The position numbers and the translations under genes were made by a program. From the NCBI GenBank assembly GCA_000181795.3, contig CM012955.1, forward strand, positions 8,095,242 to 8,159,241: 64,000 nucleotides of DNA, written 5' to 3'. The notes under the pieces are model-generated. The model ran no database searches. It was not told the origin of the DNA and saw only the letters and a program-made list of their open reading frames with translations. Positions within the stretch are counted from its first letter, which is position 1; each line of letters starts with the position of its first letter. The stretch comes from Trichinella spiralis. Its lineage: Eukaryota > Nematoda > Enoplea > Trichinellida > Trichinellidae. Shown here piece after piece: positions 42,539 to 58,816 of the stretch.

Positions 42539-42770
42539 GATCAAATACGTACAACGTCCACAACCTAAGTCATCTTAATATGAACATCAACGTTAATATT
42601 CAACAGATGTTACAAAATATGAAAGCACAGTTAGCAACTAAATATACTGCTATAGAAATAAAACACAATTCAGCAATCATTTATTTCCGGAAAGCACATC
42701 AGATCAGTGACGAACACTGAACAGTCATTTTATCCTCTAAAATATTAAGCGCATCTCCGCTAGAATTTGA

Positions 42771-44100
42771 TTAATGCAGCACAGCGAACAAAATTCCACC
42801 AATAGCCAAGCCATAAATTATCAAGGGTGGAAGCCAATGCTGAAAAAATGCCAACACACTAAAAAAGACTTCAGTAATAATAATAATTAGTTTAAAATTA
42901 TTAATACCTGACATAACGGCCTTTGAAAAACATCAAAACGCACAGTTTTAGCATGTTCCAATTAGCATTACGACCGTACGGCATTAAATTCAAAGCCAGT
43001 GCAACATGAGAATGACAGTTATCCCAAAATATGTTGTGCTGCAAAATAAACACCCACTATGCCATGAACAATATAATAACTCAGATCAAATTAATACAAT
43101 AAAATCACCAACATAATTGCAGATATTGCCTATGCATTCAGTGTGCTCCTATAACTTTTAAGAAAACCTACTTGACGCGATCTATATTCGTTCGATGCCA
43201 TACGTACACATCTATCCCATTGCTGATGTTTGCCCAAAACCATGATCAAATCGCATTTGTAATAACGACAAGGCTTGCCAAAAGCCATATGATCTTCCTA
43301 AGTTATTACAAAACTTTAAACATTAAAAAAATCAATGTATATTTTTAATAAGCATCGCATCTTTAATAATTGTTCCAAATTAGCACTTTACATTTATACA
43401 AGAATTAAAACCATTACTATAATAATTAAAAATCATTTTCGTCAAAAAAAGTTATTATAAGTTCAGATTAAAACATTTCTTTTAAAGTAACAGATACACG
43501 CTAAACAACTGCCGTAACATTACTTGGTCAATAATATAATAAACCTTGCAAATCATTAAAAAAAGCCTAAACGAAATACAGTAAATTATACCATAAGCAA
43601 CATTGATTGAATGAAAATCTACTTTAAGACTATTAATTTCATGGAAAAACTAATGTAACTTTCCAGTTAAAATCATCCTATTAAGAATACTTCTTCGTTT
43701 GAAATCACTAAATCGTAAGCTTAGCCTAGCAGAATTTCTCTGAAATTGAATACAAACATGCACTTTAGAACAGCAATTTATAAGAGAGATAATTTAGCCA
43801 AATAAAACTTCTCTTTTATATTGCTAAACGAACAAAAACCATTTTAACAAACTTACCGAAACATAACCAGATGTAGAAAAATCGTGGATGACACCGGTAC
43901 TCAAAGCAATACCCAGATGGCCAATAAATGGTAAAAGCCAACTAAAATACTTATAATTCAACATTCATATTATTTCACAGGAACAAAAATACTTACGAAA
44001 TGAAAGGTATTGGCGTCCAAACAAGGCATAATGGAAAACGGTTGTTCTTCGCGTCCACTCGCCCATCAATCACTTGAGCACTTTGTTCCTCTTTGTCCAT
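42771..44100 (-). CDS. TMEM222 / RTE1-like (DUF778) membrane protein
   Basis: Five exons join in phase: 44100-43997, 43941-43857, 43297-43172, 43038-42908 and 42858-42771, giving 177 aa (human TMEM222 about 208; the difference is the N-terminal extension). Family-wide motifs are present: [42 protein letters not shown], the hallmark WDNCHSHVALALNLM, NWNMLKLC and the C-terminal hydrophobic segment after WLPPLIIYG. Plant RTE1 relatives act on ethylene receptors, but animal function is poorly known. A 3' splice-site sequence lies 14 nt before the ATG. It lies just upstream of U2A' on the same strand. Confidence 0.93.
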
Positions 44101-47100
44101 GTACTCACAAAACTAAAAATTACAACTATCAATTGTGTAAACCAAAAACAGAAATTACGTAGGGTCTCAAATTAGAACTTTAATTAAGATCAGAACAATA
44201 ATAAAGACATAATATTCACGTGCAAACGATACAAAAGTGCATTTTTACTGTATTAAAACATAAAAATTGACTAAAATTTAAGAACAAAAGAATACGCTTT
44301 TAAAAACGTAACAAAAGTCTAGATGATAATATTTTAATATAGAATTGCGAAACTAAATTAACTTGAACCAATCTTGCCAAGTTTGAAAACAGAAATTCGT
44401 TGCTAAAAGAAATATAAGCTTATCTATAAAAGGCATGCCATTAAATTAACTTACAAAATAATAAAAAATAATCAGCCATGCATGGTTTAATTAGCGAACA
44501 AATAATTTAATTATTAGGCATTTCATCTCTCAATGATGCCAAAAATATAAAAACAAATGACTAGCTTGGCAGCATCTCAAAAAGCACATGAGCATCTTTC
44601 AGCAGACGCTTTAGCTAGCTGCTGCTCAACAATGTCATAGTGGTCTAAAAAAAGAATAAAAGGCTACAGTAAGATTTAAACTTTACTACACGTGATATTT
44701 AAAATTAAATGGCTTTTCATTGTCATGAACAATATTAATATTAAAGACTGTTATTCTTTAATGTTTTAAACGAATAATTATTGTCAAATAAAATAAATTT
44801 ACATCGATAACAGCCATTTCAAATTTTGTAGTGCCCTCTTTTCTAATTTTATCTAAAAGTTAACTTAAAAAAGTGATACAATTATATTAATTATTGAATA
44901 AATTAATTTTAAAATAAAATTTCTCCCTTCAAGCTTTTAAATAAAAATAATTCTTTTGTAAGAAGCATACTGTAACTTAATTTATTACTAAAGTTGGGCA
45001 TTTTATATTATGCAAGTAGTTATTTTCAAGGTATTATTTTTCACAAATATGGAATATATACATAATTCATAAATATAAATGAAAAACGAATACACTGAAA
45101 TTCGAAAATCAAAAGACTGACAGTTTGAGTGTTATTAGGCTAAAAGTTATAATTTAAATATACTTAACATTAAATATTAATGGTAATTGCTGAATTATGA
45201 TGAGTTTTTACAAAATTATTTATCCATGCATGAGCGTCCTTTTGCTATGTTGCAACTTGACGTGTAAAGCTAATAACGCTTCAAAATCCTACAGCAAGAT
45301 GTCAAACATAAATCTATTTATAGAAAATGCATACATAAATTATTAATTCAATTTGAAATAGTTTTTTAAATGTAATTTTATTTAAAAAAATTAATTTTTT
45401 TATTGTTTTGATCTAGTTATTTATCATTTGTATAGAAAAATGGTTACAACAATTTTAATTAACGTTTCATGTTGGTTAAAAATTAGAAGTGTTTGTTAGT
45501 TTCGACGTTCCTGCATAAAAAATAAATGATGAATTACACTTTTGATAAGTTCAAAATAATAATAATACAGCTATTTTTCATTTTAAAAAAGAAATCAGTT
45601 AAAACTGCAAAATGCAAATTAATATGTAGACAACAGACAGTTCATACTGGTAAGTGCTGCCCGCAAGATGACAGTGCTAGTCACCGGGTCATGTGGGCAA
45701 TGTCGATCGCGATGAACTTGTCCTCGCTGTTTAAAAACACGACAATGTGCTTTAATAATCACATAATCAGAGTTTCAGCATTTATAAGTACATAAGCAAA
45801 TCCTGATGTCTGGATGAAGCAGCTGTTGGTTTAGAAAACCTACAACATATTCTAAATTATATTATTATTATTATTATCAACTTTAGTAATCTTTGCATTT
45901 ATTCTGGCTAATAAAAATTTGGTAAGTTTTTTAACATACAATAAAAATATATTCATACTTTCACAATTAAAAAAAAGATGTAGCTAAATATTGATTACAT
46001 AACTGCTGTTGGCTTATAGGAAAAAAGGATTCTGTTTTATAAATACATATTATATATAAACATATAATATGATAGCTTGAGACAAAATACCTATTTATTA
46101 ATTATTTTCATTTAATTACTTAAATGTTTGTTTTTACGTTATTTGTTTAATTATGATAATATTACTTTTATCTTCGTTTGACATTTCAATGCATGTATGT
46201 TTGATAAAATGAAATTTGCAGATTTTATTTCATTGAAAATATTAAAATATTTCCACAACTGCCATTTTATGTGAAATGTAAAACAAAGAAAGTTATTTTA
46301 CTTTTCAATTTAAATATAATTTACATTTTAAAATTAAAAAAAATGTTGAATATACAAAGGTTTAAAAATTTAGTTCAATTGTATAGATAAGATTTTTGAA
46401 GTACGCTGACACTAAAAATGTCAGAACGTTGTTTGTTGTATTCAATGTCAAATGATTTTTATTTAAAACATTGAACTTCACAGTTCACCCATTTTCATCA
46501 GTTCTTAAACTAATTTTCCATGTGAACTATTTGAAATTTCTTCTGTACATAATTCTTTCTCCAGGCAAATGCAAGTACAATTTTTTTTCTAGATCCTATT
46601 TCTTAGAATTAAAATTCTTTCATTGAAAAAAAATAATAGAAATTATAGACGCAATAATTATATTTTCAATCTTTTAAAATTTTTATTTAATGAACTGTTC
46701 ATTGACATGTACAATTTAAATGAACATTTGAAAGCTTTATCAATACGTAATATTTTAATATAACTTTATGCAAATTTTTGAAATATTTAACTACGAAATT
46801 ATTTTTATCCAAATAACAAGACTGTTTTGACAATTTATTTAAACATTTTATTTAAAAAACAATAATTTGGAATAATACTTCAATGGTGGAGTTTTTTAAC
46901 GGATTTCACTAATTTGTAAATATTGAATTATGTTTTATTAACTATACATGCTTTTAATTTATCAGCAAATTTCAAATGCCTAAATAAATATGAATATATG
47001 CATATCATTGTAAGAGCAATATGGAATGTAAGAAAAGGATGCATTTTGAGGGGGTGCCGGTTCATGTAAATCGTTACGGGGTTTTAATTTAGTTCAGTAT

Positions 47101-47442
47101 GTAATTGAAACAGATGTAATGTAAGTTTTTGCATGTCTTCAATGATTTGCAAGCAGGTAAATAAAGCGCGTGCAATCCTATAAAAGGAGCGGCCTAGCTA
47201 ATAATGTACCCAATATAGGCTTAAATGAAGGCGGTGTGAGTAATTAGATGGCACGTTGACCTAAACAGAAAAATGTGCAATCAGGTGATGACATGTTCTG
47301 CACAGATAAAGTAGAGCGTTTTATGTTAAGATCACAGAGGTTCTTATTGTGCATGTTAAAGGCGTTGTTACTGAAACAATAATTATTATGGATAAAGTTC
47401 TTATTTAAAAATTTTCGTTTGTTTTAGAGATAAAGATCAAAT
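44101..47442. other. 3.3 kb intergenic
   Basis: Mostly very AT-rich with no supported gene. One GC-richer patch at about 45640-45730 carries chance open frames only. A TATA box near its right end is listed separately. Confidence 0.5.
47179..47187 (+). promoter_or_regulatory. TATA box of the GM2-activator-like gene
   Basis: TATAAAAGG, 264 bp before the ATG at 47443. A 3' splice-site sequence TTGTTTTAG ends at about 47427, so a short leader intron or a spliced leader could bridge the distance. Confidence 0.5.
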
Positions 47443-48493
47443 ATGCATTTGATGAGAGTAGTCATTGTTTCTTTAATAATATATACTACAAGCTCACATA
47501 GCAATCGGACAAAAAGACAAAGCAGAGACTTATGGGGAAATCATGGAGTTTGGTCAGAAGTGGGTCTTCCGCGATTTTGGGAGAAACAAGGCCATGAATA
47601 TTTTGGTGTTGTCATTCGTGGTTGGCAATACTCAAAATGCGGTGACGACTTTAAAAATTATTAATTCTTTCCTTCTTTTTTCAAACATTATCTGAAAATT
47701 ATTACATTTCAGCATCAGAACGATGGCGAAATTATTCTGTTGATGTGAAAAAATTAGTAATATGGCCAGAATTTCCTCGTTTTCCGGGTCCAATATTTTT
47801 CAATGCGACGGTTTCAGTATGTTAAATTAGATACCCAACAGTGTGCAAATTAGTGAGCTTTGTTATTAAAAAAAGGTTGATAAGCCGCTTCCATCGACTG
47901 GTATTGAGTTGGAGTTGGAACTTCGTCACGCTGTTCTCACGTCGAATGGGCAAAAATATTATGAAGTGATTCCATGTTATGGCTGGGATATGTTCACTGG
48001 TTGTGGTGGTATAGGCTCCTGGTAATTAACAAAAAATTTTTCAATATTTTAAAGTTTCAATATTTTTATAATTTAGCCGTTACTGTGATGTTCTCACACA
48101 GTGCAAAGAAGCAGTTAAAGTAGCGAAGAAATTTATAAAAAATGACGCTCTTCGTCAAGCTCTCGAAGAACCACAGAACATATGCCCACCTCCAAAAGGC
48201 GAGTGGACAATTACATTTAACATGGTTTTCCGTTTGAAGGATTTGCCAAACGGATTTTTTGGGCCATTACAGTCGGTATGCGACTACATAATTATTCATA
48301 GAAATATTGTTCATGTGTTATTGCTTTTTAGAATGAATATTGGCTAACTTTTACATTTAACGATGCTCAAGGTCAGCCGCTAGCATGTGGCCGAATTTGG
48401 CTTGATGTTTGCAAGTATCGACTTAACGATCGAGAGCAAAGGTGCCTCAGAGATGATTCAGTTTATTCCAAATTCATCTCTAGCCTTGGTTGA
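47443..48493 (+). CDS. secreted GM2-activator-like lipid-binding protein
   Basis: GM2-activator family proteins bind glycolipids in a hydrophobic cup; a secreted nematode member has been described from Trichinella. Five exons join in phase: 47443-47641, 47713-47816, 47876-48021, 48077-48275 and 48332-48493, giving 269 aa (human precursor 193). A signal peptide (about 1-20) is followed by a basic KRQ-rich stretch. The domain begins at about YSKC with NATVSVDKPLPSTGIELELEL, IPC, GSCRYCDVL, NICPPPKGEWTI and GQPLACGRIWLDV. The cysteine order resembles GM2A (IPC, GSC, FCDVL, CP, GC). An insert of about 25 residues after CDVL and a C-terminal tail with one more Cys are extra. AATAAA is at 48585-48590. 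Confidence 0.82.
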
Positions 48494-48935
48494 ATGTCCA
48501 AAAGCGAATTGTTTAAATTTTAGTTGGTTATTTTTTTTTCTTTTTTGTTGACTGCATTTCTTTCTTCATTGTTTATTTGTGCATAATAAATGATATTTCA
48601 AACGAAGCTGCTGCTTTTTCATTCATCTTTAGTACACCATTCGTTGGCGCGGTGAATTTTTTCCTTATTTAAGCAATGTTCATTGTTACGTTGAAGTGAA
48701 CAATTGAGTAATTTTGCTTTTTATACAAATAAAAATCATTTTCTAAAATATGCTTTTAAAATGTAAGTTAGAATGATCATTTATGATTCATTCAGAATAT
48801 TCAAGAAAAGAAAAGTTCATTTTTTTAAATCTAATGGGATTGCATTTTTAAAGGATTTTTTGAATTATTAACAAATATTCGCTCAGAAAAAAATCAGTTT
48901 TTTTAATAAGTTTATTACAGTTTAATCCTTTAAAG

Positions 48936-49219
48936 CAGTGGTTCCCAAAGTGGGGTTCATGGAGAAATTTTCAGATGTCCACTTCTTCATTTTATTTAAT
49001 TTCAATTGAAATTGCTAAGAACTGTCTGACATAATGCGCGATGCTTCATTTACACATTCAGTTCATTCTATCCAATACAACAACTACTCTGGTTTAAAGT
49101 CCGCTTACCGTAATCCCTCCTTTTCCCTGCACATCAAATGAACTGTAAGGGGTCCACGGTAACAGGAGGTTTACCGAGGGGGTCCATAGCCACATAGCTC
49201 TGAACTTTGGGAAACATAG
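48936..49219. mobile_element. decayed hAT-like MITE
   Basis: A 284-bp non-coding element. The left end CAGTGGTTCCCAAAG is the classic hAT-family terminus, and the right end read in reverse gives CTATGTTTCCCAAAG. Imperfect 8-bp flanks CTTTAAAG (48928-48935) and CTCAAAAG (49220-49227) look like a decayed target-site duplication, the length hAT elements make. The interior has GGGGTTC and GGGGTCC motifs. No transposase is present. Confidence 0.72.
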
Positions 49220-49858
49220 CTCAAAAGTAAGTTGAATTATGCAGAGCATTCACATCAAATAACATGAAAATATTTTCAGTGAATTAAGAATACCATTATG
49301 AGAATTATGCATTGCTTTTACACTTGAGTCTATTAAATCACAAAATGATAAAACTTTTTAGACGTAATACGCATTAAATAAGCCAGGAACAGAATTAGCT
49401 ACATTATCTGCATATTCCACTTATGCATATCTAATTTTTTTAACTGTCTCAGAGGTTTTTTATCATTATGCAAATGCTTGTATTATTCTGTTTTCCCGCT
49501 TTTCAGAAATGCTTGTTTTATGTTTTTTTTTGTAATTTTTATTAATTTATTTTCAATAAACTAGTTGATCGTTGATATAAATATTAATGCTGAACGTTCG
49601 ATTGTTGTTCTGATTTATTGTAATCAGTATACCGTTAATTGCGACACTGTGTTATGCTTTTCTTGACCAACTTTGGCTTGTTGTCAGACGAGTTGAAATA
49701 TTTGCTTGATTTCGTTTTCAGTTGGCTTGTTTGAGTGATTTGTTAGTAATTAGTACAAGACCTACATTTGATGCAGTTTATTGTTTGAAGGACAGACAAA
49801 ATAGTAGACGCTATTTTGCTGATCAACTAATGGTAATATTAATGAAAAACTTTGATAT
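49220..49858. other. intergenic
   Basis: AT-rich DNA downstream of both the MITE and the convergent collagen gene. Nothing recognised. Confidence 0.5.
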
Positions 49859-50948
49859 TTAAAGTTTCTTCTTTCGGGATTTAGCTTGCGTTCTTGGTGG
49901 ACATGGGCAATATTGGGCGTCATTGCCTGGATCACCAACAGGACCTGGAGGTCCATCACGACCAGGTCGTCCAGGATCACCTCTCTTGCCCGCTGGTCCC
50001 ATTGGGCCCGTTTCACCAGTTTTGCCAGGAAGACCTGCCATTCCAGGGAATCCGTTTGGTCCGTTTGGTCCAGGCTCACCTCGCGGCCCTTTGTCACCAG
50101 GTGGTCCTTTACGACCTAATGTTCCATCTTTTCCAGGAGCACCCATTGGGCCCACTTTACCAGGAATACCTGGTTTTCCTGGAGGTCCAGGTTGTCCTTT
50201 GGGTCCTGGCTTTCCATCTGGTCCTGGTTTGCCGTGCAGACCTGGTGGTCCTTTGGGACCCTAAAAAATTAATGTCAACGGATATTTAAGCAATGATATT
50301 AAATCAAATCAAATCACGCACAGCAGCTCCGGGCTTGCCAGGCGCACCAATGGGTCCAGGTGGTCCGGGTGGGCAGTATCGGCATTTTCCATCAGGACTT
50401 ACTGGAACTGGTGGAAAATTTCCGGGAAGACCAGGTATACCGGGCTCGCCATCAAATCCAGTTTCACTGAAATCCGATATAATATCGCTCGAATTTTAGC
50501 AAATAGCACTTAAAATATATACCCATCGACGCCAGGCTCTCCTGGCAAACCAGGCGGACCTGGTGGGCATGGATTATCCTCTTCGCAGTCTAAATGTACA
50601 GTTGCAGAATAAAAGCTGAACACTTATATTTCATCGAAGCAAAGTTCTCTTACTGCACAGGCCGCTGACTTGTCGAACAACACGATGCTTGGCATTTAAC
50701 GACACAGCTCTGCCTCTGATTTCTAATTCCTTTAGAATATCTTCTGCAATTATCTATAAAAAAAGAAATTTAAAACAAACATAAGAGTGCAATTTAAAAA
50801 GATATACATTGAATTCGTCCATATCGATTCGAATATCCATACGAACGCTGTCTAAACGTTGCATCAACATTGGTACAAATATCAGACAGCAAAATAGTGC
50901 GCCAATGCTGAAGAAAACGGCCGAAGCAGCCGCTACAGTCGACGACAT
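49859..50948 (-). CDS. cuticle collagen
   Basis: Structural protein of the nematode cuticle, secreted by hypodermis. Five exons join in phase: 50948-50808, 50753-50654, 50589-50523, 50466-50322 and 50260-49859, giving 284 aa. A hydrophobic N-terminal anchor ([19 protein letters not shown]) sits in the nematode collagen N-domain, followed by a basic stretch that may hold the subtilisin cleavage site. Gly-X-Y blocks follow, interrupted by cysteine motifs [13 protein letters not shown] and [11 protein letters not shown] long uninterrupted Gly-X-Y block fills the last exon. The end is YCPCPPRT plus a lysine-rich tail. Size and cysteine flanks are typical of col genes; the subgroup is not assigned. 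Confidence 0.95.
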
Positions 50949-52575
50949 TGCTTTGCACGAGCAGAAAGGGGAAAACAATCCACCAAGAAGCAGCAACTAC
51001 TGAAAAGCAGGCAAAATGACGCTTTATATTTAACTGTTTAATACGCCCGTGGCAAGACAGAACAAGATATTTCTAAATCTTCATGGCCGTCCAAGTTGTT
51101 ACAGTCTGTTTCTTTTGTAAAAATGGGTGCGGACGGTTGATTGACTGGTAATCGACCAACGTGGAGATTTGTCTCCATGTCGCCCTGATTCGTTGATGGC
51201 CTTTTTGGACCGGTTATTATAAAGTTTTATAAAGGCTATTTTATCTGGAAATTAATCGACTTTATTTGAAAGGTAAGTGAAATTTTGAAAAAAACAAGCC
51301 ACTTGGACGATAATTTGATGAGAGAATGTTATGCTTGATGAATGGGAAAAATGTCCACACGCATACTGTAGCAGCGTTTGAAAATAGGTCTTCTTTTTTT
51401 ACTACTCGTTTGTAGCGTTTTAAATTTCTTTCAAAAGGAATTTCTGAGGAATGTTGCTTTTTGTTAAAATTGTTGTTCACTACTTTTAGGTGTACTGTTG
51501 CATTTTTGAATTTATGTTTCAAAACTTATTTTTACTACTACATGCATCAGTGATCATCAGCGGCATCAATCACTAGACATTTTTAAATCAAGAATCAAAA
51601 TTATATTTGCCTAAATTAAAATTCTGCGATAATAATAATGATCAATAACAGATGAAATAATCTTATTTATTAAATTATGATAAAGTTCAGTTATGGCGTA
51701 AAATGTAAATTTTGTTATCTGTGCATTTTCAGCAGAAACTAGTGATTCTATTAAAAGCTTATTTTATTCAATTGTCTGCATCAGCATTCAATTATATTTT
51801 TTATGGAAACATAGCGGAAATTAGAAGTGAACGTTTTGTCATTGTTATCAGAAAGCATACTTTATACTTTCTAGCAACTGTTGAAAACACAAAGCAGTTG
51901 TTCCAAGCAATCTACTATTTTGCATTCCAGTTTAGTAAGTTTTTATGAAGCATTTGATGCATGTTGTTTTTTGAAGAAAATTTCGTCTTGCAATTAATCA
52001 ATTTTGCATGAAAAATGTTAAATAATATTTATATATTCATTTCAAATAAATTTTTATGATGAATTGATTTTTTTTATCTCAACGGAAGTTTCAAGGCTAG
52101 TCAGCTAGCTAGCCAGTGCTTTTATTTTTCACTTTGATGTTCTGTTTTTCTCATACTTGTGTTATTTTTTGGTTTTGTTATTATGGTTAATAATTGTGAA
52201 AGCACTGCAAACTTATTAATAATATGAATGGCTGAAAATATGGAATTAACAATAACAAGAACCGAATTAACATTTTGAACAAACAAAATATTATTCACAC
52301 CAATAGTAGCAGTTGCCGTAGCAAATTTTGCGATCGGGTTCTAGCTCAACCGTTTTTCATCAGTTTGATGAATTTCACTTTGTATTTATTCATCAAATTC
52401 TTCATAGCTATAATTCAAATGTCCGTTTGCGTTAGATGCAAGAGACATGTATTTGCTTAAATATTCCTGTATTTTAAATTTATCCAAGAAGATTCACCAT
52501 TTTATTTTTTTGAATAAAACAATGCTGCCAGAATGTTATAATAAAACTTTTTTTATTCTTCCCAGTAAAATTTCA
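50949..52575. other. collagen promoter and taspase 3' flank
   Basis: The collagen promoter lies here. On the minus strand TTTATAAAAC at 51225-51234 is a plausible TATA box, and a pyrimidine tract ending TTTTCAG lies about 50 nt before the collagen ATG. The rest is AT-rich with no supported gene. Confidence 0.5.
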
Positions 52576-53637
52576 TCATAACAGACAGCCACCGGCAGTT
52601 ATTTTCGACACGCTTTTTCCAATGGAACAAAATGAGATGGGATGTTTAAATTTCGAAGACATGTAAGCCATGGTAAAAGTTTCTGAATTGTGGGCGTACA
52701 AAAATTCAGTTTTCGCGGGATAATCGTCGGATTCTACCAAACGTAATGCACAAATACAACCAATTAGCATACGATCTTTCGGTACATCAGCGAGCAATTT
52801 TGATTGAAGATATTTTTTCTCAATAACGTCAACTACAATTTCTACCGGACATTTGTCTTTTTCTGGTTTCACCAAAGCTCGAGCAATTTTTTTCGCAATT
52901 TGCGTCTTTATTAAATATTCACCGCATCCACTACAACTAACCGTACAACAACTCGACTGACTGAATGCTTCAGCCCAACAGCCACAACCGTACAACGCAG
53001 CCTGGCCAACTCGACCAGGTACTTTGAGCAATAAGCCTCCACTTGAACAAGATGCAGCAGGTAGTAACCTGGAATCTAAACATATCGACCCTACGGTGTC
53101 AACGCGCTGATGGTGATAGTGTTTTGTACCACTGGCTACCAAATTTGAAAGATTCCTGCGAAATGTTTGAACACTGTTTTCAACGATCATATCTTTAAAG
53201 TCCACAGTTTCCAAGCCAGCGGATTTGGCGTACTGCAATGCACCATCGCTTACCAAAAGCATTGGTTGAATTAACTGTTCTCCATCTTGTTCATGATTCT
53301 GTGCATCTAATAAACTTTTAGCAAGTGAAATAGGATTTTTGACTCCTTGAAGTGCACCAACGCCTGCAAAATTCATCGTTTTGCCATCCATCAAACCTGC
53401 GTCACATTCTACCGTTTCATTCAATGTCAAATTAGAACCTAAACCAGCATTGGTCAATGGACAATTTTCTATAATTATGGTCGCCTGTGTGCAAGCATGC
53501 AATGATGATTTTCCTTTTTTCATCTCATTCAAAGCAACTTTACAGGCTTTTTGTAAACAGTGTAATATTTCATCACGCTGCTTTCTTGGGTAATATCCCG
53601 CTCCAGCGTGCACAGCTACGAACATATCGTTCATCAT
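52576..53637 (-). CDS. taspase-1 (threonine aspartase), intronless
   Basis: An Ntn-hydrolase endopeptidase that in animals cleaves MLL/Trithorax-type proteins and TFIIA after Asp. A single open frame of 353 aa matches the family over its length. The start is MMNDMFVAVHAGAG with the N-terminal HAGAG. NAGLGSNLTLNETVECDAG follows. The autocleavage site is Asp180-Thr181 in VDTVG, with Thr181 the predicted nucleophile. SSGGLLLKVPGRVGQAALYG, CGCWAE and SGCGEYL mark taspase-1 rather than asparaginase-like enzymes. All other multi-domain genes here have several introns, so the lack of introns hints at a retrocopy or intron loss. Met1, Met2 and Met5 are alternative starts. The frame is intact and the key residues are present, so it looks functional. 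Confidence 0.93.
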   Translation of the reverse strand: MMNDMFVAVHAGAGYYPRKQRDEILHCLQKACKVALNEMKKGKSSLHACTQATIIIENCPLTNAGLGSNLTLNETVECDAGLMDGKTMNFAGVGALQGVKNPISLAKSLLDAQNHEQDGEQLIQPMLLVSDGALQYAKSAGLETVDFKDMIVENSVQTFRRNLSNLVASGTKHYHHQRVDTVGSICLDSRLLPAASCSSGGLLLKVPGRVGQAALYGCGCWAEAFSQSSCCTVSCSGCGEYLIKTQIAKKIARALVKPEKDKCPVEIVVDVIEKKYLQSKLLADVPKDRMLIGCICALRLVESDDYPAKTEFLYAHNSETFTMAYMSSKFKHPISFCSIGKSVSKITAGGCLL

Positions 53638-54938
53638 CCTTTTATAACTCTTAAAAAAGCTTTAATTAATTTATAAATTGAAAAAATATGTTAAACTTAA
53701 ATTAATCACTGTATTAAAACATAACATGAAATTACTCTTTATACAGCCTATTTTGGCGAAAACTGCTTTACTAGAAAAGTGAAAATTGAAAACGAAGTTA
53801 TATTTAACTTATTAAATTTGGATGTAACATACTGTTAAGGACTCTAATTCACTTCAACATCTAACGAACTGCCTAATAAACTATTCTATTCATTATAAAA
53901 ATTATAGCATTCAATTTATATGCAAGTATATACTGTATATGCTTGCATACCAAGACGTCATAGCGTAATATAACGTAATGAAAATAAAATTATTTAATAC
54001 ATAAATAGACAATTGCGTTATCGAAAAAACATTATAAGCAATAACACTGTTTAATGCAAATTTGAGCAACATCTTTAGAGTACTACCGTAATATACCAAC
54101 AACTTGAAATAAAGTTCGAATTAAAAATTTACAATGCTATCTTTTATAATAACAGATACTCTCTGAAAATCATGCATCCTTTTATAGAAAAAATAATTGC
54201 ATTCTAAAATCTCTAAATAATTCAATAATTCTAAAAAAAATAAAATTCTCATTATGTAAATAAATAAATAAATAAACAAATATATATGTATATATATATT
54301 TTTTTATTAATATATGCGTATGCATATATTAAATGACAAGTAGAAGATAACAATGAAAGTAAAAAATGTGATTTTCCTAAATCAAATGATGCTAGATATA
54401 CTGTAACTTTTTTAAAATAAAAGTATAAAGAAGAAAAATAGATAAAAGAAAATATAAAATATATTTATGACCGTAATTTTAATATTATTTTAAAATGCCA
54501 TAAAAATATTCTACAGAATTTTACACGCAAGCACAAATTAGTCCAAACTTTTTTTGAATTCAGCTTTACATGCGAAATTTTATAATATTTTTATTAATAA
54601 TATTAATTTTTTGCATTAATTATTTTATTATTGGTACCTATAAAAAATAAAAGTTACGCATTAAAGTGCATTCATTAATTTACTATTTACAATCAAAATA
54701 AACATTTTTTAAATGAAGAATTTTTTAAAAAAGAAAATTTAATTAAAATAATATTTTATTAAATAACTGTACTAAATTTAAACATGTAAATTTGATAGTG
54801 TGCTTGCTTGTCATTGACCTTGGTAAATGATTGTCAAGATGGTGACGTCACTCCAAATGTATAGTATCCCTTGGTCTTAAGTTATCATTGTTCGCATTTG
54901 CGTTGTCCGTTGTCTGTACGTATCGACTGTCATTCCTC
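53638..54938. other. divergent intergenic region, taspase / CDC48
   Basis: Both flanking genes start away from this 1.3 kb AT-rich interval, so it holds both promoters. A GC-richer patch at about 54800-54938 is next to CDC48. No gene or strong core motif is seen. Confidence 0.5.

Positions 54939-58816
<3,878 letters not shown>

Noticed and set aside
49886-50264. Pro-rich plus-strand frames across the collagen gene
   Set aside because: Mirror of the Gly-Pro repeats on the minus strand, which alone carries the collagen N-domain and splice-consistent exons.
53638-53652. TATAAAAGG read on the minus strand just before the taspase ATG
   Set aside because: It is too close to the start codon (ends 0-1 nt before it) to act as a core promoter for this frame; probably chance.
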